Shown: piece by piece, positions 7,374 to 11,165 of the stretch
Numbering within the stretch: position 1 is the stretch's first letter
How the letters are laid out: every line of letters begins with the position of its first letter
Source of the DNA: Methanosarcina sp.
GTDB taxonomy: Archaea > Halobacteriota > Methanosarcinia > Methanosarcinales > Methanosarcinaceae
Direction of reading: 5' to 3'
DNA: 11,165 nucleotides
Assembly: GCA_003157235.1 (NCBI GenBank)
Contig: PMJC01000290.1
Coordinates: 1 to 11,165, forward strand
Position numbers and translations under genes: made by a program
Notes under the pieces: model-generated
What the model saw: only the letters and a program-made list of their open reading frames with translations
What the model was told of the DNA's origin: nothing
Databases searched by the model: none

Positions 7374-8273
7374 TCATTGTTGCCGAATATGCTCATTTAG
7401 AACTATCATCCTCGATATTGCATGCAGTATAATTCCAGTAAATACCATAAAAGCTCCTATAATTGTCAACATCACCATAAGAAGTGTAGGCCCGAAGCGC
7501 AAATACCCTCCCATGTAATAAACCTGTAAAAATTTAAGTCCCATAAGAAAGCCTGTAGATGCCATAATCATCCCAGGGAAGGCAAAATAATACAGCGGCC
7601 GTCTATACTCCATATCCTTAAGAATACGAAAAAGAACTCTGGGCCCATGTATGAAAGGATGTTCACTTGAGCAGTTATCAAGGTCATACCTACAATGTAT
7701 TTCCACTTCAGTAAATTTTAGATTGTAATCACCTGCCTGAATGAGAATTTCGGAGCCAGCGGACATATCGGTATCATATAAATGTATATTTTCAATTGCC
7801 CTTTTTCCATAAGCACGAAAACCACTCTGGGAATCAGTAACATTGAGGCCACCTGCAACATAGGTCGCGACATCAAGGACCTTCATCCCAAACTTACGAT
7901 AAATTGGGACATTTTTACCATTACCGTTGACAAACCTGGACCCTATTACCAGATCAAATCCATTTTTAAGAGGCTCCAAAAGCTTTGGAATCTCAGATGG
8001 GTCATGCTGACCGTCAGAATCAATTATAACCATAGCACTTGCACCGAGATGACGGGCAGCTTCAAAACAGTTCTTGAGGGCTGCACCATATCCAATATTG
8101 GTTTCATGACGAACTACATAGGCACCTAGGGATTCTGCGATATCGAGGGTATTATCAGTGCTACCGTCATCTACAACCACTACCCTGTCGACATATTTTT
8201 TGCAACCCTTGATAACTTCTGCAATGACGTGAGCCTCATTATAGGCAGGCATGGCTGCAATCGTAACGGACAT
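7374..8273 (-). CDS. Polyprenyl-phosphate hexose synthase-like GT2 (AglJ/DPM1-like)
   Basis: This 299-residue enzyme probably moves a hexose from a nucleotide sugar to dolichyl phosphate or a related polyprenyl phosphate, an early step in archaeal N-glycosylation and glycolipid synthesis. Motifs in order are PAYNEA (9-14), VVDDGSTDNT (33-42), IDSDGQHDP (84-92) with the metal-binding D85/D87, GSRF (111-114) and DSQSGFRAY (147-155). All catalytic features of DPM1-type GT2 enzymes are present. Two C-terminal membrane spans (about 227-252 and 263-287) anchor it. This arrangement is known from archaeal dolichyl-phosphate sugar enzymes such as Haloferax AglJ. It is the first gene of the minus-strand cluster, with a TATA box about 225 bases upstream. 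The start at 8271-8273 has only a weak AGGTAGGT ribosome site. Mannose, glucose or N-acetylhexosamine as substrate cannot be distinguished. Confidence 0.95.
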   Translation of the reverse strand: MSVTIAAMPAYNEAHVIAEVIKGCKKYVDRVVVVDDGSTDNTLDIAESLGAYVVRHETNIGYGAALKNCFEAARHLGASAMVIIDSDGQHDPSEIPKLLEPLKNGFDLVIGSRFVNGNGKNVPIYRKFGMKVLDVATYVAGGLNVTDSQSGFRAYGKRAIENIHLYDTDMSAGSEILIQAGDYNLKFTEVEIHCRYDLDNCSSEHPFIHGPRVLFRILKDMEYRRPLYYFAFPGMIMASTGFLMGLKFLQVYYMGGYLRFGPTLLMVMLTIIGAFMVFTGIILHAISRMIVLNEHIRQQ

Positions 8274-8463
8274 TGGTAATTACCTACCTGTTTGGTGATG
8301 GGACTCGAGAGTCTTTCGAATAAAGGAATTTATTAGAGAGGAGTATGTAATAAGTCTAATCTTAGCAAATATTATTCCCAGAGTTATCTCTCCATAAATT
8401 ATAACTGGTTTCAAAAGATATTCTAGCCCCATATTTAAATGATCAATTTTAAGGATTATTGTA

Positions 8464-8483
8464 CTCCTTTTCGCAAAAAGGAG
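8464..8483 (-). promoter_or_regulatory. Perfect 8-bp inverted repeat at the predicted start of the GT cluster transcript
   Basis: CTCCTTTT (8464-8471) and AAAAGGAG (8476-8483) form a perfect inverted repeat with a 4-base centre. It sits where transcription should begin, 20-30 bases downstream of the TATA box at 8496-8503. It may be an operator for a repressor, or a hairpin at the very 5' end of the mRNA. Confidence 0.5.
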
Positions 8484-8493
8484 AAAGATGAGC

Positions 8494-8504
8494 ACTATAT
8501 AAAT
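8494..8504 (-). promoter_or_regulatory. Archaeal TATA box (box A) for the glycosyltransferase cluster
   Basis: On the minus strand the sequence ATTTATATAGT contains the archaeal consensus TTTATATA at 8496-8503. Transcription would start near 8472-8477, leaving a leader of about 200 bases before the GT2 start at 8273. This is the best box A in the window. Confidence 0.6.
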
Positions 8505-8505
8505 A

Positions 8506-9091
8506 ATTACTTTTGTTCAGTACAAGAGATATATGTACCTGTTTTAATATATACCAGCTATATAAACATTTGGGCATGAAAAATAATTTAGCAGATAACC
8601 GATAACTAAAAATAAATAAGTTCATTTAACAAACCTATTAGTCCAAGAATAACATAGAACATTTTATTAGTAATTAAGAGGGCTAGTAATGGGAAAACAA
8701 TCAAAATGATATAAAAACCCAACGAAATTTTGCAACTATTCCGCGAGGAAAAACAATATCAATAACTATATCTATCAAAATTCAATGTGCAAATTTTGAT
8801 GGCCTCATTTTATCCAACTGTCGGCTATTGACAATGTTTTTGATTATTTAATAAGTCAGCAATCAGAAGTATATATTATGTCAAAATAAATATTCACGAA
8901 CTGATTTTTTTGTAGGTTGAGTAGTTATGAATTCTTCATGGTATTCAATTAAAATTAAAAGCTCTCAAACTCAGGCTAAAAAATTTCTTTGAACAGAAAA
9001 TAAAAAAATGAATTGAAAGGTTGAGAATTCATTTCAAGAAGATCGAAAAAAAGAAAAGTATTTGATATAGCAAGCAGGAAAGGAGACAGGT
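8506..9091. other. Divergent intergenic region with decayed sequence
   Basis: No intact gene lies here. Minus-strand positions 8606-8780 carry the pseudogene-like hydrophobic remnant annotated separately. A plus-strand stretch at about 8950-9065 reads as a strongly basic, coiled-coil-like tail (LRLKNFFEQKIKK, then IERLRIHFKKIEKKKS) interrupted by a stop. I cannot assign it. Several further TATA-like tracts (about 8530-8575) serve no visible gene. Confidence 0.4.
8606..8780 (-). pseudogene. Hydrophobic protein remnant, unrecognised
   Basis: On the minus strand a frame open at 8606-8758 ends in two membrane-span-like segments (FPLLALLITNK, then FYVILGLIGLLNELIYF and stop). A neighbouring frame upstream reads VIDIVFPRGIVAKFRWVFIS and stops at 8701. 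Joined by one frameshift near 8705-8720, these give a continuous plausible C terminus of a membrane protein. No start codon or N-terminal part is visible. It lies directly upstream of the glycosyltransferase promoter and could be a lost cluster member. I do not recognise the family. Confidence 0.4.
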
Positions 9092-9101
9092 ACTTTATAC
9101 A
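9092..9101 (+). promoter_or_regulatory. Candidate box A for the DUF1616-protease operon
   Basis: ACTTTATACA contains TTTATA at 9094-9099. Start of transcription would fall near 9121-9124, just ahead of the GAGGAG ribosome site at 9128-9133, giving a very short leader. An alternative TTGATATAG lies at 9062-9070. Confidence 0.35.
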
Positions 9102-9137
9102 ATTAAGTAACGAATAAACAGCTTTATGAGGAGTTAT

Positions 9138-10025
9138 ATGGCCGGAAACCAGAAGTTTCCATCTGACCTGCTGTTTGTAGCAGGCCTTGTGATTCTTACG
9201 AATATTTTCATACTTGTTTATCCACTCAACGAAAGTTTCATCCGCATTATTCTTGGTTTATTCCTGTTAATTTTCCTTCCAGGATATTCTCTGATATCCG
9301 TGCTTTTTCCAGAAGAAACTGGACTTGAAGGGATGGAAAGAATAGCTCTTTCAGTCGGGCTAAGCGTTGCGATAGTACCTTTAATAGGGCTTGTAATTAA
9401 CTTTACACCCTGGGGAATTAGGGAAATTCCCCTACTTACAAGCCTGTCTGCATTTACTCTACTCATGTCTGGAGTAGCATACTCAAGACGGAGAAAACTA
9501 CCCGAAAACAGAATATTTGGAGTTTCTGTGAGGGCTTCTGCTCTTACCCTACTGACTAAAGTTATGGAAAAATCTGAATCAAAAACTGAGAAGATCCTCA
9601 GGACATTTCTAGCCATTTCTTTCCTGGTCTTGATCGGAACTCTGGCTTACGTTACCCTCACACCTCATGAAAGAGCGCCATTTACGGAATTCTATATTCT
9701 CGGACCTCAAAGGATGGCTGAAAATTATACAACAGAGTATGTACAAGGTGAAAGCGGGACCTACATTATAGGAATAGTGAACAATGAGTACAAAACAATG
9801 AATTACACAATGGACGTCAGGGTTGAAAACGAATCCCTACCCTTTCAGAAAAACCTGAAAAATATGAGGCTCGCCCATAACACGACCATAGAAGAGCCAC
9901 TTAAGATTACACCTTTTATTGAAGGAAAGAATCAGAAACTCGAATTCCTGCTTTTCAATGAAACAGAAAAGAAAATACCCTATAAAAATCTACGCCTCTG
10001 GATAAATGTGTCAAAGAGAGTCTGA
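9138..10025 (+). CDS. DUF1616 family membrane protein with N-glycosylation-rich outer domain
   Basis: This protein has 295 residues from the ATG at 9138. An in-frame ATG at 9126 would add four residues, but it overlaps the Shine-Dalgarno sequence GAGGAG (9128-9133), which lies four bases before 9138, so I prefer 9138. The N-terminal half has four hydrophobic spans (about 10-29, 34-56, 70-88, 100-115). A fifth follows at 154-174, after a basic linker. The outer domain (176-295) begins with APFTEFYILGP and contains IIGIVNNE, both characteristic of DUF1616 proteins, which are common in methanogens and of unknown function. It carries six N-X-S/T sequons (N196, N222, N231, N248, N274, N290), so it may be a substrate of surface N-glycosylation. 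The next gene starts two bases after its stop, so the two are co-transcribed. Confidence 0.92.
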   Translation: MAGNQKFPSDLLFVAGLVILTNIFILVYPLNESFIRIILGLFLLIFLPGYSLISVLFPEETGLEGMERIALSVGLSVAIVPLIGLVINFTPWGIREIPLLTSLSAFTLLMSGVAYSRRRKLPENRIFGVSVRASALTLLTKVMEKSESKTEKILRTFLAISFLVLIGTLAYVTLTPHERAPFTEFYILGPQRMAENYTTEYVQGESGTYIIGIVNNEYKTMNYTMDVRVENESLPFQKNLKNMRLAHNTTIEEPLKITPFIEGKNQKLEFLLFNETEKKIPYKNLRLWINVSKRV

Positions 10026-10027
10026 AA

Positions 10028-10822
10028 ATGGAAACATCTGGTAATCTTAGGGAAAGGCCAGTTGAAATTAAAAATATGTGGTATTATGTAGGAATACCAG
10101 CTGCAGCAATTGCCTTTGCAGAGATATTGATATTTTGGGGAATGAAGATAGAAGCCCTGGAAATACATGCAGCGATCCTGCTAGGGCTCTCCTTTTCCAT
10201 GATGTTTGTAAAAAACACGGAGATCCAGAAAACCTACCTAGCTCTTATTCTCCTGCCGATCCTACGTCTAGTTAACCTTTCAATGCCACTTTATTATGAG
10301 AAAACGCTTTATTCCTTTATTTTCACATACGGTATCCTGGCAATTCCTGTAAGTATTGCAGCAACCAATCAGGAGCTTACTCGCACACAGCTCGGAATGA
10401 CCTTCAAGAAAATATGGTTATATGCCCCATTTTCAATATTATTAGGCCTTCTTCTTGGAGGAGCGGAATATCTAATAATCAAGACAACCTATCTAATTTC
10501 AAACCTCTCAACCTTTAACCTCCTGATGCTCAGCATAGTTATGATCTTTTTCGTAGGCCTTGTGGAAGAGATAATTTACAGATCAATCATTCAGAATCGG
10601 CTGCAGATAACACTTGGTAATCGGTCAGGTTTGATAATTACAAGTATTTTATTCGGACTTATGCATACAGGATATGGAAGCATTGGTGAAGTTTTGTACG
10701 CATCCTTTGTAGGCATATTTTTAGGGTACCTGTTTTACAAAACACGCAGCCTTCCCCTGGTTGCGATGATTCATGGCTTCATAAATATCTTTGTTTTTGG
10801 GATAATTCCCCTCCTCCTCTAA
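10028..10822 (+). CDS. CPBP-family intramembrane glutamic protease (CAAX/Abi type)
   Basis: This 264-residue polytopic membrane protein has about eight spans and the full CPBP (ABI, Rce1-like) core in its C-terminal third. It shows VEEIIYR, with E180, E181 and R185 as the catalytic pair plus arginine. FGLMHTG with H213 and MIHGFIN with H249 and N253 complete the set. Family members cleave proteins within the membrane, such as prenylated substrates, bacteriocin-related peptides or regulators, or act as membrane scaffolds; the substrate here is unknown. The ATG lies two bases after the stop of the DUF1616 gene, with a weak GAGAG site (10016-10020), pointing to translational coupling. The simplest reading is that the protease acts on, or together with, the DUF1616 protein, but that is inference. 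Length and motifs look intact. Confidence 0.94.
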   Translation: METSGNLRERPVEIKNMWYYVGIPAAAIAFAEILIFWGMKIEALEIHAAILLGLSFSMMFVKNTEIQKTYLALILLPILRLVNLSMPLYYEKTLYSFIFTYGILAIPVSIAATNQELTRTQLGMTFKKIWLYAPFSILLGLLLGGAEYLIIKTTYLISNLSTFNLLMLSIVMIFFVGLVEEIIYRSIIQNRLQITLGNRSGLIITSILFGLMHTGYGSIGEVLYASFVGIFLGYLFYKTRSLPLVAMIHGFINIFVFGIIPLLL

Positions 10823-11165
10823 AAATACCGATGCCTGTAAGTAAATTTTGATAGAACGAAAAAACAAGTAAAGCCAAAAAATAGAAAATGGAGATACTGC
10901 AAACAACATGATGCTCCTGAATAAACCACTTCCTACTCTATAACTTCGGAAATACATAGATGTAAATCAAAAACTAACTCCAGGTACTTAAACGTGGAAA
11001 GACAGGAAAATTTACATATGCATTTGTAAATTAAACACTTAGCTCACACTTTCCGCAGATTTACAACTTTAATACTGTCTATTTTCTTAATCATGACAGT
11101 AGCTTAAAAATTAATCTAACTTTCAATGAATAATAGGGGCTAAATAGGCAAACAAATTCTACATT
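10823..11165. other. Non-coding end of window
   Basis: I see no supportable gene in these 343 bases on either strand. Apart from the palindrome at 11009-11032 there is only AT-rich sequence. No clear T-run terminator follows the protease gene. Confidence 0.4.
11009..11032. promoter_or_regulatory. Near-perfect 24-bp palindrome
   Basis: Two half-sites built on AATTTACA and TGTAAATT are centred on ATGCAT (11018-11023). Of the 24 positions 22 obey the symmetry, with a single T-T mismatch pair. The size and symmetry resemble a dimeric regulator's binding site, possibly for a gene beyond the right edge. A chance AT-rich palindrome is possible. Confidence 0.45.

Noticed and set aside
7782..8129. 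115-codon plus-strand open frame
   Set aside because: It is antisense to the GT2 gene at 7374-8273, which has all catalytic motifs.
8280..8495. 71-codon minus-strand open frame just upstream of the dolichyl-phosphate synthase-like gene
   Set aside because: Its GTG start overlaps the TATA box and lies upstream of the predicted transcription start. The internal ATG at 8432 has no ribosome site. It most likely represents the long leader, although a small membrane peptide of about 50 residues cannot be excluded.
9126..9137. Upstream ATG at 9126 as the DUF1616 start
   Set aside because: It overlaps the GAGGAG ribosome site that serves the ATG at 9138 and has no ribosome site of its own.
9218..9616. 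132-codon minus-strand open frame
   Set aside because: It is antisense to the well-supported DUF1616 gene.
1..11165. CRISPR array or RNA-guided nuclease linked to the IS200-type transposase
   Set aside because: No regularly spaced direct repeats are present, and no TnpB-like reading frame accompanies the transposase remnant.

Overview
The window looks like a chromosome segment of a methanogenic archaeon, most probably Methanosarcina or a close relative. The evidence is AT-rich spacers with archaeal TATA (box A) promoters, a type II tRNA-Leu with encoded CCA, a DUF1616 membrane protein, a dolichyl-phosphate hexose synthase-like glycosyltransferase with two C-terminal membrane spans, and decayed IS200-type and DDE transposases. 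The assignment rests on protein character and layout only.

Left part (1-3516): a mobile-element graveyard around one intact gene. Positions 2-394 hold a frameshifted IS200/IS605-type Y1 transposase. Positions 779-1846 (minus strand) hold an intact flippase-like membrane protein. Positions 2277-3095 hold a decayed DDE transposase. A diverged sequence of about 170 bp occurs in inverted orientation on both sides of the flippase gene (424-592 and 2171-2339), giving a composite-transposon-like outline.

Middle (3517-8505): a tRNA-Leu(CAA), then a minus-strand surface-glycan cluster. In transcription order this is a polyprenyl-phosphate hexose synthase-like GT2 (7374-8273), a second membrane GT2 (6339-7352) and a large GT-C-like multispan protein (4027-6003). 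A strong TATA box with a palindrome at the expected start site lies upstream of the first. A separate spacer with its own palindrome lies upstream of the third. The likely theme is lipid-linked sugar synthesis, transfer and membrane handling for protein or surface glycosylation. The flippase-like protein at 779-1846 has the same orientation and may belong functionally, but it is separated by the tRNA and the transposon debris.

Right part (8506-11165): a spacer of about 630 bp holding a decayed hydrophobic reading frame on the minus strand, then a plus-strand two-gene operon. It encodes a DUF1616 protein, whose outer domain carries six N-glycosylation sequons, and a CPBP-family intramembrane protease with all core motifs. 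The last 340 bp are non-coding apart from a near-perfect 24-bp palindrome.

I see no CRISPR array, rRNA, replication origin or classical defence system. The best second-look items are the inverted repeats around the flippase gene, the two promoter-associated palindromes, and the DUF1616-protease pair beside a glycosylation cluster.
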